From Seiridium cupressi (taxonomy: Eukaryota; Ascomycota; Sordariomycetes; Amphisphaeriales; Sporocadaceae), in NCBI GenBank assembly GCA_036674765.1, contig JARVKI010000120.1, positions 1 to 64,000 on the forward strand: a DNA stretch of 64,000 bases, in the 5' to 3' direction. Shown here one piece after another: positions 14,133 to 26,730 of the stretch. Below the pieces are notes generated by a model. That model was not told the DNA's origin. It saw only the letters and a program-made list of their open reading frames with translations, and did not search any database. The number at the start of each line of letters is the position of its first letter. Position 1 is the first letter of the stretch. Both the position numbers and the translations under genes were made by a program.

Positions 14133-15862
14133 TCACGCCATTTGACGTCTAGTGATATGCATGAACAGATCGTACTGGTATGCGAACCAGTAGGTGGTTA
14201 TATGCCACGGCCGTTCCTTGTTGGCAATATCGAAGTCATAGTGATGAATGAACTGGGCGAGAAATTTGTGCAGCTCAACCTACGTCGGAACAAAAAAGAA
14301 TTGCCCACGTTAGCCATCTGCTATATTTATGTATAGGATCCCCGCCAGAGAAACGACCGGAAAAGGGGTTCGTCCCATATGGGACAAGAGCACAGACTTA
14401 CCAGGGCAATATTCTTCCCAACGCACATTCTCGGACCGCTACCACCAAAGGTCATGCTGCTTCTGTCGTAGTACCTGGCCTTTGCGGGGTCTTTTAGCCA
14501 GCGGTCCGGCTTGAACTCGTCTGCGTCCGGGCCCCATATATCCTGGTCGCGGTTCTGCGCGATGGGGCTTATCCCGACATGCGTGTTCTCGGGGATTTTG
14601 ATGCCGCGTACCGAGAAGTCAGCGGGGGCGTAGCGAGGAAGCTGGAACACGATGGAGGGCAAGATCCGGGTGGCCTCCTTCACGACGGCCTGCAAGTACG
14701 GCAGCGTCTGGGTCTGGGCATAAGTGATCGGCGCATCCAGCTTGTTGTCCCGGTAGAAAGCATCGACCTCCTCCTGCAGCCGCTTGTACACGTCCGGGTT
14801 TTTGGCCACATAATACAAGCAGGCTCGCATTCCGATGGAAGTGGTGTCTGCTCCTGCACCGCTGTGGAGGGTTGTCAATTGGTTTTCGTAGCACTTCAGT
14901 GGATTGGGACATGCAACTCACACCAGGTTCAGAGCCTCGACGAGGACTTCTCGAAACGACGCTGGCCCGCCCTGAGGGTTCTTCATTCTGCAGAAGTGGG
15001 CAAGAAGGTCTTCTCTCTTGCCGGAATCCCGCTTTTCGAAGCGACGTTCGATGCGTTCCGTTGACCAAACTCGGAACTGCTCCAACGGATTATTCACGCG
15101 GAAGAGTTTACCAATCCATTGGGTCACCGGGTTCGTTATAATGAACATCTGGCCAGGAAAATAGCCCATGTTGGACGAAATCGCGAACAAGTCGAAGATG
15201 TTTTTCCGCAGGCCGTCGACATCGGTCTCCGTTCTCAAGTGGCCCATCTGCTCTCCGAAGCCGAGCTCGCCGACCACGTCAAAGGCGAACGCGTTAGTCC
15301 AGTTCGACATGTTCACGGTCTCGCCGGCGTCGGCGTACTTCTCCAGCTTCTCAAGAAGCAGGCTGAGGCAATCTTGTATGAACTTCTCGTACTGCATGAT
15401 AGAGGTCATGGAGTAGGCGTTGGTCAGACGCTTCCGGAGGAACGAGTGGTTGCTCTTATCGAGCTCGGAGAATAGCTGCGGTGCCGTGTCGGGAGGGTCC
15501 CAGACCGAGTACCACGAAGTCTTGGGCGCGTTATGTCCATGCCCGTATAGATCCTTCATGGCCTGCTCGTCCACGACTGACAGCTCGTTCGGGGCAATGC
15601 GGACCACGCGTCCGTACCGCCGATGGCAGTCGAGTATATCCTCGTGCCAATTGCCCCTCAAATACTTGTTGCTGCGCCAAAGGCCCGTCAGCTTGGCCAG
15701 GAATGGCCCTGGCACATGCGAGAGTGGATGCAGGAAGAGTCGATAGCCAGCGATCAGAATGGCGGAGGCTAAGAGGGCTTCAAGGGCCATCAACAGCATT
15801 TGCCTTGGGTCTGACTCACGGGAGAGTAGCCATAGCTGATTCCAAACTTTCTGTATCGCCAT
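14133..15862 (-). CDS. cytochrome P450 monooxygenase 2 (pisatin demethylase-like)
   Basis: Exons 15862-14922, 14861-14402 and 14279-14133 give 515 residues. An N-terminal anchor (about 22-45) is followed by LSHVPGPFLAKLTGLWR, I-helix AGADTT (316-321), K-helix EATR (376-379) and heme loop FGGSGPRMCVG with ligand Cys460. The NMSNWTNAFAFDVVGELGFG region and overall layout match the fungal P450 group usually annotated as pisatin demethylase or benzoate para-hydroxylase-like. Members of that group O-demethylate or hydroxylate plant phenolics, which would suit an aromatic substrate here. The short last exon was found by its acceptor TAG and the open frame VELHKFLAQF. It is divergent from the alpha/beta hydrolase at 16208 and shares its motif-rich promoter. 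Confidence 0.9.
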
Positions 15863-16207
15863 TACGATTGTTCGATAGAGGAAATTGCTCGGAGAGAATT
15901 TGTCGAGGTACGGAATATGGAAGACTCCTGGCTTTTGTATGAAAACCGTCCGGTTCTTCCATTCTTGACCATGTACAACTGGTCCGCCTTGAATGTGTGG
16001 GGTTGTGGGGTGCGGGTTAATTTGTGGGGTACACGCTGTGGGCGAGACTAAAATCTATCTCAGTTAGTTTAGGCGATCAGCGGAGACCGGTACTTATTCG
16101 AAACAATAAGAAACCCCCTTCCCCATAGCATCTGACCGAAAAGATATCTCTATTACGCACATAGTATACCCATATATAAAGCCCCGTTAACAAGGCTTAG
16201 ACCAAGA
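15863..16207. promoter_or_regulatory. bidirectional promoter between P450 2 and the alpha/beta hydrolase
   Basis: Three GTGGGG boxes (15997-16002, 16005-16010, 16024-16029) and a GTGGGC (about 16038) are packed into 50 bp. TATATAAA at 16173-16180 serves the plus-strand gene, 28 bp before its ATG. Confidence 0.6.
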
Positions 16208-17074
16208 ATGCCCTCCTTTGATGCAGCGGGGCAGAGCTTCGTCCACCACCCCAACGGTCAGACTACGCACTATTTTCTCGATGACTTCACCGATCCTTGG
16301 AAGCCTTCGGAGGTGATACTCCTCCAGCATGGCTATTGCCGCACTGCGACCCACTGGTATCACTGGGTCCCACCGTTGGCCCGCAAATACCGCATCATCC
16401 GCAGGGACTTGCGCGGTCACGGTCTCTCAAGCTCCCCAGACATGTCCGCTGCGGCCAAACAACCGTACGACTACTCGCTGGACACCTTGCTGGAAGAGAT
16501 TATAGACCTCTTAGATCAGTTGGGGATCGAGAAGGTGCACTTCGTCGGCGAGTCCACGAGCGGAATGATCGGTATGGCGCTCGCCGCAAAACATCCGCAG
16601 CGACTACACTCGCTGGTGCTGTGCTCCTCCCCGACGTACCTGCCCCAGCGGGCATTGGAAACGTTCGCCTTTGGCCACCCGGATTGGCCGACGGCCGCCC
16701 GGACTCTAGGCTCTCGCGGCTGGGGGGAGACCCTGAGCAAGCTCCCAGGGACCGTGTCCTCGCCCGACCCGGACTATGTTCGGTGGTGGATAGACCAGGT
16801 CGCCGTCTCCAGCGGCGAGGGCCTGGCGGGCTATGCCGCGTTCCTGTCGAAGTTCGACGCGCGACCGTTCATCGGGGCGATCAAAGTGCCGTCGCTGATC
16901 CTTGCGCCGAAACACAGCGCCGTCATCAAAGTCTCAGACATGGAGGAGCTGTCGAGGCAGATCGAAGGATGTAGGCTGCAAGTCATCGATAAGCCCGGCC
17001 ACGAGATTTTTACCTCGGCGCCGGATGAGTGTCAGGCCGCTGCGTTGAAGTTTTGGCACTCGCTAGAGACATGA
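16208..17074 (+). CDS. alpha/beta hydrolase, 3-oxoadipate enol-lactonase-like
   Basis: Intronless, 288 residues. The fold signature is clear: LLQHGYCRTATHW (oxyanion strand), RRDLRGHGLSS, nucleophile elbow GESTSG with Ser116, and a late GHEIF providing the catalytic His near residue 268. The usual acid position (GxxDxxxP) reads APKHSAV, so the acidic member is not obvious and may come from another loop. Closest in layout to PcaD-type enol-lactonases and related C-C or lactone hydrolases. A PcaC-like protein is encoded at 30034, and PcaD and PcaC partner each other in the beta-ketoadipate route. Inferred role: hydrolysis of a lactone or ring-fission product. It is intronless and GC-rich, unlike most neighbours. 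Confidence 0.8.
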   Translation: MPSFDAAGQSFVHHPNGQTTHYFLDDFTDPWKPSEVILLQHGYCRTATHWYHWVPPLARKYRIIRRDLRGHGLSSSPDMSAAAKQPYDYSLDTLLEEIIDLLDQLGIEKVHFVGESTSGMIGMALAAKHPQRLHSLVLCSSPTYLPQRALETFAFGHPDWPTAARTLGSRGWGETLSKLPGTVSSPDPDYVRWWIDQVAVSSGEGLAGYAAFLSKFDARPFIGAIKVPSLILAPKHSAVIKVSDMEELSRQIEGCRLQVIDKPGHEIFTSAPDECQAAALKFWHSLET

Positions 17075-17578
17075 CGGCCATGATAGGTACTACTCGGTGG
17101 AAGACTTGGGCATTTCCCTGAACAGGGTTTCTGGTGTGAAGAGAAAGTTAGACACGGAAGAAGACATAACTGAATTTATCTTATTTTACAATCAATTCTT
17201 CGAGAGCCCAGTCAATCGGAAAAGTATGATTAGACGTTAAATAGAGATGTAAAACCAAACTTCCGGCCTTTCATTCCTAGATTCTTGTGTTATTATTTTT
17301 GTTGTTGTCTAACTACGTCTTATTTGTCATCTTGCGGATAAGTGCCATTCTCTAGTCTAACGTAAGCCTTGACAAGAAAAGTATGCAAACCACCGCGGCA
17401 AACATCCGCAGAGACCATCTACAATGACACATCAAACGAATAGACCTCTTATAATAGCCAAATCAGCTGTACAAAAACATCGCATTCCGCAATGAACCAG
17501 ACGAGTGTCTTGCGATGTGCAAACGGCGCAGCCAAAACTCTAAATATGCGGTAGACCATCCCATTTATGCAATTGACG
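17075..17578. other. convergent 3' region, nothing recognised
   Basis: AT-rich 3' sequence between the alpha/beta hydrolase and the P450 reductase, presumably both terminators. No coding signal was seen. Confidence 0.5.
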
Positions 17579-19763
17579 TTACCAGACGTCCTCCTAGAGA
17601 AATATGATCAGTATCTTGAATTTTTGATCAACTTAACATGAGACTTACCTGGAACCTCCGGTTTGATTTCATATCAGTAATGAATTGGCGGGCTTTCTCC
17701 TTGGAAAGCGAGCGATGTTGAGCAAGTGACTGGATGAGGGTTGCCGTCACGTCCTGCGCCATCTTGACGTCGCCGCAAATATATATGTGGGCGTTTTGAT
17801 GGTCGATCAGGTTCAGCAAGGCTGCTCCCTCTTCTCTCACCAGATGTTGGACATAGACCTTGGAGGACTGGGCACGCGAAAAGGCCACGTGCAGCTCGAA
17901 GTTATCCCCCATGGCTGCTTGGCACGCTTCCCACTCTTCCTGGTACATGTAGTCTTCCTCGCGCGTGCGGCAGCCCGTGAACAGGACACACTTCCCGATT
18001 CCGGTGCCACTTGTCCATGCCGCCTTCTTCTCGGCCATGAAGGCCCTGAAAGGCGCGACTCCAGTTCCGGGCCCGATCATGATAATGGGAGTGCTCTGGT
18101 CACTCGGCAGACGGAAATTTGACTTCCGCGTGCCAATTGCGATTCGAACGGCGCTTTCTTTGTTCCGAGGCAGCTTGAGTTGATGAGTATTGGAACAGGA
18201 GCCCGTCGCCATCATGTCGCCCGCAGACATGAGGTACTGCGACGTAAGGCCTTTGAAAGTATGCCCTGAGACGAGTTGTTCGCTTTTTATTGCCGCTGTA
18301 ATATGAATTTTCCTGGGGGAAACTTGACTCGAGGAGGAGACAGAGTAATGCCGCGGCCGAAGCGGCTGCAGCTGGTCAAGGACAACCTCGAAAGGCAACG
18401 ACACCCATGGAGCTCCGGCACTCGCAGTATCAAGTAAGGCGGCCAAGTTTAGGTTCTGTGAAGCTACAGTCTCTTGAAATTGCTCCTTGCTGTTCGAGAG
18501 GTTCGATAAATAGTCCTTTGCCTCTGCTGTCGGTGCAAAATAAGAAATGGCTCCTAGTGCCGCACGGGATACCGGGCCACAAATATCCAGATAGTATCGT
18601 GCCGCCGACTCATATGTGGTGGGGCTAGGAATGTGACAAGCATTGCTCGAGTCTTGAATTGACTCTATGCGAAGGGCTGTGCTTTGCTTCGACTGAAGAC
18701 CCAGGATGCGGATGAGACATTCGATCTCCACTTCGGGATTCACAGGCCAAATAGCTAGGTGGTCGCCTGTCTCGTATGACAGGTTTGTCTCACCGATATC
18801 AAACTCCATATGAAGACAATGCCTTCCACACGTCGGGGAGAATAGCTGTTTCACGTTGCCCACTGGGGCATAGTACGGATTCTGCGCCGTGAAAGGTCCC
18901 ACTGTGAGGCCATTGTTGGCGAGCTGCTCTGGGTTCCTTTCCCCTAGGTAGACTGCGTCCTCAGCTGTGGTCATCTCTTCGACTCTCCAGGAGGGAGGCG
19001 GAGGAAGATCTGAACTTTGGACCTGGACATGAGGCAACGCCGAGACTGCCCCGACGAAACCTTCTTTCCATCCTTCGAAGTCTTCATCAGCAGTGCCGTG
19101 GTTATCGTCGCCAGCGCCTACGTCGAACAGCCTTGTAGCGCCAGCTTTTGACAAGAAAGTGTCGAACTCCACCGCTTGGTGGTTAAATTTCTCGTAGCTG
19201 CTGTTTCCCAGTCCAAAGATTGCGTAGCTCAGGCCCCCCAGAGCTACACCCGAGCTTTCGGCATGTTTTTGTAGTTCGGTATAAAAATCCAATGCATTGT
19301 CAGGTGGCTCGCCATCCCCGTAAGTAGCAAGGACGAAGATGACGAGGACCCCGTGTCCCGAGGGAGAGCGAGCGGCGGGGACTTGGGGAAACTGATCGAA
19401 GGGAAAATCCTCCAAGCTCGTAACCGAGGTATCGAAGGCGAACTTCTGAGATAGGATACGGCCTAGCCTTTTTGCGTATGTCTCTGCAGTTCCTGTCTGA
19501 GAGCCGAATAGGATGATGGCATCTTTCGGGGAGGATTCCAAGGCGGATAAGGCCGCACCTGACTTCTCATTGGTTGATTCCAAGCCATCCGTCGTCTTTT
19601 TCGTTGACTTTATTCTCCATAACAGCAGGAAGAATATTATTAATGGAAGGAGGGAGTGCGGTTGTAGTAGGAAATCGAGAATCCCAGTCAAGTAGCGAAC
19701 GGCGTCGCTCTGTTCCAGCGGGGCGATGTTGGCGGAAGTTCCCACAGTCGCGTTGGCAAACAT
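17579..19763 (-). CDS. NADPH-cytochrome P450 reductase (cluster copy)
   Basis: Exons 19763-17649 and 17593-17579 give 709 residues. An N-terminal membrane anchor (about 35-50) is followed by an FMN flavodoxin domain (GSQTGTAETYAKRL, ATYGDGEPPDN, FGLGNSSYEKFN), an FAD domain (RHYSVSSS) and an NADPH-binding module (GPGTGVAPFRAF, FTGCRTREEDYMYQEEW, YICGDVKMAQDV). Intron splicing adds a 15-base last exon that restores the canonical end EDVW; the terminal Trp stacks on FAD in this family. Without splicing the protein would end in VSLMLS. It passes electrons from NADPH to ER P450s. Fungi normally have a housekeeping copy elsewhere, so one inside a three-P450 cluster is probably a dedicated partner. 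Confidence 0.95.
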
Positions 19764-21085
19764 GCTGGGCGTAATGATCTACAGACAGACACGGTATGAA
19801 TAATCGGAGGTCCGCAAGCATACTCGAGATTTCATTTCAGGAGACTTCTTTTCGCCAACACGGCCAGTACTTATTATGTAGAGTCCAAGCCCCAAGCCAG
19901 ATTATAGTCAAACTTCCCCCACACTTAGAGCGCGAGAACTGCACCAGACACAGATAATGTGGGGGCGGGGTGCAATCGCCAATACTTGTGCGTGAGTTGG
20001 ACTAATGGGTAACTAGGAAGGCTAAAACAGAGCCCTCCACATCTCGATTTTGTTGCAGCATGTCGAACGAATTACTGCGCGGCCAGTTTGAAACGGGCCA
20101 GCAAAAATGAGAGGCTTAAATTTGAGTCGACTCGCAGGTTCGATTTCTGCTGTTGTCAGTGCGGTGAGAGACACTCCAGGCCTAGCTCTTCCTAAGCTTT
20201 CCGCCAAAAATTGTTCTGCAGCGGCGCCGGGCACCTCAACCAAACCATGTGGAACAGGCGCCATACGCTGACGGAGAACATCAAATGCCTGGCACCAATA
20301 GAATCAGACGTATTACTGACTGTATTCGACCGTCGAAGTCTAGCTGATGGCATACTTGTAATGCACATTGCCTACACAACCTCGCTTGCCTGGGTCGGTC
20401 GGGTATCATAGACACTCTGACTCTAGGTAGTCTGCTTGTTGTGGTTTTTGCTCAAGACATCGGCCCGAGGCTCCGTTTTCTGTTCTTCTCTCCCCGATAA
20501 AAAGCCTCGTCGTAGATGCAGCAGGCAGGCGCCCAGTAGTCTGGGTCGGCGCGGGTGAAGGAGAACGGCGAATGCCAGGGCTAACTACTGTAGCGTAAAC
20601 TTTCGTATCTCGATTGCAGCCAATCCTTAAGATACAGCCAGTGGCCACATGACTCCTTCGGCGAAGTCGTTTGAAGATTTTGTCAAGTATGCCACTTTTC
20701 GACTAGGCCGCACTGTTAACTTGGTCATATCTTACCAACAATGAGTTTCTAAGCGAGCTACTCAGCAAAAGGCAAGGAACGTAAGCTACGGTAGAGACAT
20801 GGCGGTCGCGTGTTTGATGTCGGGCAGGGGCAACTGCACAGAACCAGTAAAGCGCGACGCCCCAGCACGACTCTAGCGGAAGCTGCCCCAATTTCCGGCG
20901 TCCCATTTGCTAGGCCGTCTGCCGATTGCAGAGCTGCGGGGTACCCCGGATTGAACGAAACCTTCTCAGCCCCCGATCTCTCAAGTCTGCCGTCGCTGGT
21001 CGTCTCCCATGTACGCATCCGTGGCTCGCACCCATCTCGCACAACTGCCACTGTTCCTAATCAATTCCCAAACCTCGAATCAAGC
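19764..21085. promoter_or_regulatory. divergent promoter region of the P450 reductase and the regulator
   Basis: Near the reductase are CCCCAC (about 19916-19921) and AATGTGGGG (19956-19964) running into GCGGGG. The regulator side shows only weaker GCGGGG-like sites (about 20936). An in-frame upstream ATG for the regulator lies at 20810. The middle (20000-20800) holds nothing recognisable. Confidence 0.5.
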
Positions 21086-24000
21086 ATGACAGATGCCACC
21101 GCTCCGTCCACCGACTCCTTCCCGACTGGAGCCCCGGTGACCAAAGGCGTCCACGTCTGTCCTATCTGCTCCAAGCAATTCAAGAGGAGTGAGCACTGCG
21201 CTCGTCACCAGTTTTCACATAGGAAGGAGCGACCGTTCCCGTGTCGCTTTTGCGGCAAAACCTACGCTCGAAAGTAAGTCCCGTCCGCCATGACAGCTCC
21301 TCGCGGGGGGTCGGGCAAGCCAACGTACTGACGCAGCAACTGGCTTCAGAGATCTAGTCAAGCGGCACGAACAGACCATCCATGCGCAGGAATACGCTGG
21401 CTTCATTGCTTCTCGCGATGCCCCCGGCCCCTCAGCCAGATCTGCTGCGCGCCGTACGGAGAGTGTCTCAACCGTAGCCGCACCTGGGCGCTCTCCGCCA
21501 TCTCGAGATCCCGTACTGCCAGAGACGACCATACAGGATTTCGCCGCACAAGACCGTGCCGTAGTGCCGAGTCCGGCAGCTGCAGCATCACGGGAGGGCC
21601 AGACGACCCGGGCTACTCGGTCTGGAGCAACAGATCCATCCGTATCTGATGCCAACTCGCCAACTTCGCCTCATTCCACCAACAGCGCCACTGGCCGAAA
21701 GCGGCGCTATAACTCTATCTCCCATGATGGCGACAACCGTATCGACTATTCAAAACCACAGTCTCCAGGCGCCGCTTCCATGGCCAACATGGGTCCCATG
21801 GATATCACCATGGACGAAATAATATGTTCGAATGTTGTTCAGCGCGATCCAGGAGAGCTGTCGTCAGCAATGAGAGAAAACGAGCAAACATTACAGTTGA
21901 CCTCATCGACAGATGTTTCACAAAATCGCCACACCAGAGTCGGTTCTGATGCCTTGTCAGGTCCGGCATGCGACGCTGGACAAACCTTTGGCACCCAGAC
22001 CTCAGTGTCCGCCGATCAAGGCATCTTCATGGAATCGCTCCTGTTTCCCGACTGTACCTTTGTTCCGATGGGGAATGGCGCTATGGTTGGCCAGGGCCTG
22101 GATGTTCAACAGCAGAACGCGTTTAGTTGGCATAGGACTCTGCCGGCCTTCCCAGATTTCTCGAGCCACACCCCTCAGTTTGGGGCCACAGAAGAGACCT
22201 TACTGACACCTGAAAGCAGTGGGGATGTCGATCACGCGAAGCAGCCGTGGGATGTGGCCACGCGGGTCCCAAGAATTGTGAAGAACGAGTCGGTGAAACG
22301 ACACCGGCTCATTATAGACGAGAACGCCTATAATGCGTTATTCCTGGATGCTTGTAGTCGATTGGAAGGGACTGGTGAGACATTTCCCATCAAGAACTGC
22401 CGAGAATTGCAGCACTTGATTAACGGTTATCTCGATTGCTTCCATCGACACTTCCCGATCATTCATCTTGCCTCCATGGTCCCGGCTGAAACACCGAGTC
22501 CGCTTATCTCCGCCATGTGTTGCATAGGAGCGCTCTATCGCCTCGAGCGAACGAAAGCCCGGCGGCTATACCGAGCCACCATGCAAATGTTAGATTCTCC
22601 TGCCGACGATTGGGGCCCCCCTATACAGATGGATTCCACGGGTAGTGGCTCTCAGAAGCCACAGGAGGAGGTTCAAAGCAAAGGAGTGACCTTGATGATG
22701 CCGCTGTGGCTGTTGCAGAGTCGTGTCTTGAACTCCTTCTATGCATCGCTTGGCGAAGATGAGAGCGTAGCAGTTGCCGAGTTCGATAAGCTTGGAATGT
22801 TTTCAAAGGTAAACAAACATGCATGTTCGAACGACCAGTTTACATGAATGGCGCTCATACTGTTGTATAGGAATATCGACTACGCCGTGACTACCTCCGG
22901 AGGTCGGAAGAGTCTGGGGGACGGTTCTGGAAAGATTGGGTTGAGAGGGAATCCTTGAAAAGACTACTCTGCGGACTCTTCATTCAAAGTAACCTGCTCG
23001 TTGTTCTCTACGATATCACGCCAGGGTTCGACATCAATCAAGACCTAGACTTCCCGGTGCTTGAGGATGAACGGTTATGGGATGTGTCAACAGCTGAAGA
23101 GTGGTACCCCTTACGACAAATGACGACTCCGCCCTCCCAGACGATCCAAGGGGTGCTACTGGATATTCTTCACGGTTCAAATGACGAGGTCCTCACCACG
23201 GAGCCCTATTATATTTCCCGCTTCACCGCCCTCGTGGTCATGCATGCTGTCAATGTTCATGTTTGGCATCTTAATCAAGTTTCTCGAACCCTCAAGCAAA
23301 GTATGCAAGCGGCGGATTATCCTACTAATGCTCTGATATCGCATACTCTTACGATGCTTTCAAGATGCCGTGATATACTACGCCATCATCAGCCGGGCGG
23401 TGTTGAGCCCTCATGGGACGAAAATAGAGAGGGTCCGCTGCTATTCAACTACGAAGCGATGCTTCGCGTGGCCTACATCCGCCTATTTACGGATGTCAGT
23501 GTGCCGCAGAAGTTCACGCTACTTATTGCCTCTAAGGAGGACAAGCTCGCGGCGTTAAAACGGTTTGTCGCTGCGAAACAGGAACGCAGTCCGCTGATGA
23601 CGAAGGCAGTGGCTTACGCTTTTGATTCGTTTTTCATTCCCATCCAAATGGGACACTTGTTGGTACAGAAAACCGCCGCTTTCTCGTGGAGCGTCGAGAC
23701 CGCGGTCTCCGCCTGGGGTTGTGGTGAGTGCAACTGTTCGAAATTCTCTCGCTGACCAGCCGATGCGCAATGCTGACACCACTCCTTATAATAGCCATTC
23801 TTCTGTGCAAGTGGATCCACTGCATCGAAACCCTCGGGGCTCAGGGCGCTCCGTTGGAGGCAGAAACCCGCCTCATCAAGCAAGTAAAGGCAGCTTTGGA
23901 AGATATGGATAGTAGCTATGAAGAAGGTCGATCTCTGGCGGCAGCTGTTGCAGGAGCCTGGGCCTTTTTCCTCAATGACGTAGGTTCGCCTTGTTTCCTT

Positions 24001-24181
24001 GGCTTTTTCTCCATCATTAAGTCTGCCGGAATGGATTTTGAAGATGTGATTAACTCTCTCATAGGTCTGGGTTTGGGGCATCACAGCCAGACTAGGTCAA
24101 AATCTAGTGGAGCTCTCCCAGCTTTATGAGTCTAGTTACAAGGAGCACCAAGAGAGGCAGTTATGGGGAATGGGTGATTGA
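21086..24181 (+). CDS. C2H2 zinc-finger / Fungal_trans transcription factor (cluster regulator)
   Basis: Exons 21086-21273, 21350-22808, 22871-23723, 23795-23979 and 24065-24181 give 933 residues. Two tandem C2H2 fingers lie near the N-terminus: Cys25, Cys28, His41, His45, then Cys53, Cys56, His69, His74, the second split by intron 1. A Ser/Pro-rich linker with a basic RKRR patch (about 180) follows. A large helical region beginning near residue 270 (LINGYLDCFHRHFPIIH, SAMCCIGALYR) is the Fungal_trans domain. Such C2H2 plus Fungal_trans proteins are nuclear activators of catabolic genes. Two-finger proteins of the Adr1/CreA type bind G-rich sites, which fits the GTGGGG boxes in the surrounding promoters. 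An in-frame upstream ATG at 20810 would add 92 residues; I prefer 21086 because the fingers then start at residue 25. Confidence 0.9.
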
Positions 24182-25546
24182 AGAGCACCTCATGCATTGT
24201 ATTATGTTTGTATACCCCAGATCATCATACCCTGCCGCCGCCGCCGCCGCGGTTGGGATGTCCATCTGGCTATTGCTTCGGGGCCGTCCTGTATCCAGGA
24301 CGTAGCGGAGGAACCTCCATGGGCGCTGCATACCCATGCATTGTGCTTCATTGGGAGAGGTAGCGGACCTTGCTACAGCAGTCTCATTGCAGTCGATTGC
24401 CCGCGGGCATCGCTTCCGAACCCCCCTATCGACCTTAGCCTGTATAAACACCGGCTGGGCTAGAGTGGTCGTTCTCTCGAAGCTATTCGCACTGCCAGCA
24501 CGAAACCAACCTCGCTGCCGAGTCATCCTTGGAGGGTGTGCTGTGGCTACTCGGCAGGATCGCGGCTCCAATAGGCTGGCCAACCATTCTTTTCTAGCTT
24601 GTGCAGGGAACATTGAAGCCGTCTATTGGCTTCATAGATGACATTGAACTCATGTGGGTGCGATTAGTTGGTTCAGACCAAGACACGAATAGGCATTGGC
24701 ATGCGCGCAGTGTATATCATCTATCTGCCTGAAACTCAACACTTCATTGAATTTCCGAGATGCACTTACTCTGTTAATGGTCACAGACCACAGATAGGTC
24801 TTGCAAATAGCTAGCATCGATGCAATTCCCATCATTCCAATTGCAATGCAGATCAATGTTTGATTCGGCAGTCAAGCTATTCAAGAGGCGCCGTCTATCA
24901 ATTCGGATCATGTGCGAAGGAAGTTCTGGGTGGCAGGTCTAGCTGGATGACTCTAGATACTGGTTGTGTGAGATGTCTGTGTCAAGACGGGCAAGAGGGG
25001 CAGAATATATCCTTTTCTGTCTCACTGAGCGTCTCTTGTCCCTCTAGAGGCATCGTATGTTAATCTGCTCACAACCGGGTGTTCAGCCAGGTTAGAATAT
25101 AGATTGCATGAAATACACCCAATCATCAAACGTGATGATGCAGGCCTTCGGTGGGCACTGCTGTGGTGCCGTGTTCGCATGGCTTAGGCGATTCACCCTC
25201 AATGCGTAGTACATGTAACCCCAGCAGTACTACGTGGACATGTGGGGGAAGATGTGGACGTGCGGGGTAGACTGATAACCCACCCAGATAGAACTCGGCT
25301 AGTTAAAGTAGATTCCCATTGGCGGAGGGCAGACTGACCACGGCTCGGATGAGGATGTGTTGGTCCGCACATAGTAACAGCCGGCCACCATGGCAGAGAG
25401 TGCCACATCGTAGCCAAGGCGCGATCCCCCTTGAGGCTTCTACAAGTTTATGAGGTAAAACCGCAACTAGATACCTGCCAGACCGCGTCGAACAGATTTT
25501 TGCATCCCAAATTAGCCGACCACACTTGCTTCTGTAATAGTCCACC
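24182..25546. promoter_or_regulatory. intergenic region including the SDR 1 promoter
   Basis: 24182-25190 shows only a (CCG)n-like run at 24234-24250 and no gene. Upstream of SDR 1, ATGTGGGG (25240-25247) and GCGGGG (about 25262) match the shared cluster motif. Confidence 0.5.
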
Positions 25547-26730
25547 ATGACCACCTACCGCGTAGATGATGCTGAGTTTGCCGGTCTCAGTGGAAGGACA
25601 GTCTTACTGACTGGGTGTGCCACCGGCATCGGACGGGCAGCCGCCGTCCTTGCACATAGTAAGCCCGCAGCAGTCTGAAGTTATACCGTGGTCTGCAAGT
25701 TACTGACTTGGGCACGAGAAAATGGAGCCAACCTCATTCTCGGGGATTGGGCTGAGAAGGAGGGCCAAGCTTTGCAAGCAGAGCTGAAGGAGTTGGGTTT
25801 CCCCTCGCCCCCTTCCTTTCACTGCCCTCCCAGAGCCTATCTTTATCGGCGACGCGTTGAATGAATCAAAAGTGCTGACGCCAGGGTGGTAAGACGGGTT
25901 CTCTTCCGGAAGACCGACGTGTCCTCATGGCCGGACCTCCTGGCGCTGTTCGAAGCAGGCTGGGACAAGTTTGGATCCGTGGATGTAGTGCTGGCCAACG
26001 CTGGCATCAACGAGGTTGGGGACATGTTCGAGGACGCCTACGACGAGGGGACGGGCAAACTCAAGCCGCCCGTGCTGCAGACGCTCGATGTGAACCTCAC
26101 GGGGGTCATCTACTCCGCTAAGCTGGCTCTTCACTACTTCGCCAAGCAGCCAGGGAAGAAATGCCAGCTCGTTTTCACCGGCTCGGCCGCATGGTTAGTC
26201 CAAGAAGATCCTGTCTTCTCTCCCTCCGGTAACCACCTTGCTGAGACCATCTCATGATTCCAGCTTCCTGGATACGCCTCCGCTGTGGGTGTACGAAGCC
26301 TCCAAGGCGGGCGTCATGGGCCTGATGCGGTCCTTGCGGACACAGCTGGTCAAGCGGTACAACGTCACCGTTAACATGGTCGCTCCGTGGATGACAAGTA
26401 AGTTGGCAGCAGTAGCTTGAGCAGGCACACTGCATTATCTGTAGAGTCCCATTCCCTTTTACTGACTGAGTATGTAAAACAAAAGAAACGCCCATGCTCA
26501 AGGACGAGTTCCGCAGCGTATGGGGCGAACTCCCATCCAACGAGCCCATCGGCGTGGCGCGCGCCCTGCTGCTGCCCGCCATCCGGCAGGACCTGAACGG
26601 CAAGTCCTTCTTCGTGGCGGGACATGAGATCGTCGACTTCGAGGAGGGCCTGGAGAAGACCCAGCCCCAGTGGATGGGAGAGCAGTTGAGCAGGGATGTG
26701 GACGAGGGTCAACGACGTATCGTGCCCTAG
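25547..26730 (+). CDS. short-chain dehydrogenase/reductase 1
   Basis: Exons 25547-25658, 25719-25791, 25885-26193, 26264-26397 and 26486-26730 give 290 residues. Classical SDR features: cofactor motif TGCATGIG (22-29), ANAG, a TGSAA strand with the catalytic Ser, and YEASK as the YxxxK pair. The sequence resembles the 15-hydroxyprostaglandin-dehydrogenase-like SDRs of fungi, which oxidise secondary alcohols with NAD. Exon 2 ends at the donor GTTGGG, chosen because the paralogue at 42267 breaks at the same codon. Both paralogues have identical intron positions and phases and the same 73-base second exon. Inferred role: oxidation or reduction of a side-chain alcohol or carbonyl in the pathway. 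Confidence 0.88.
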
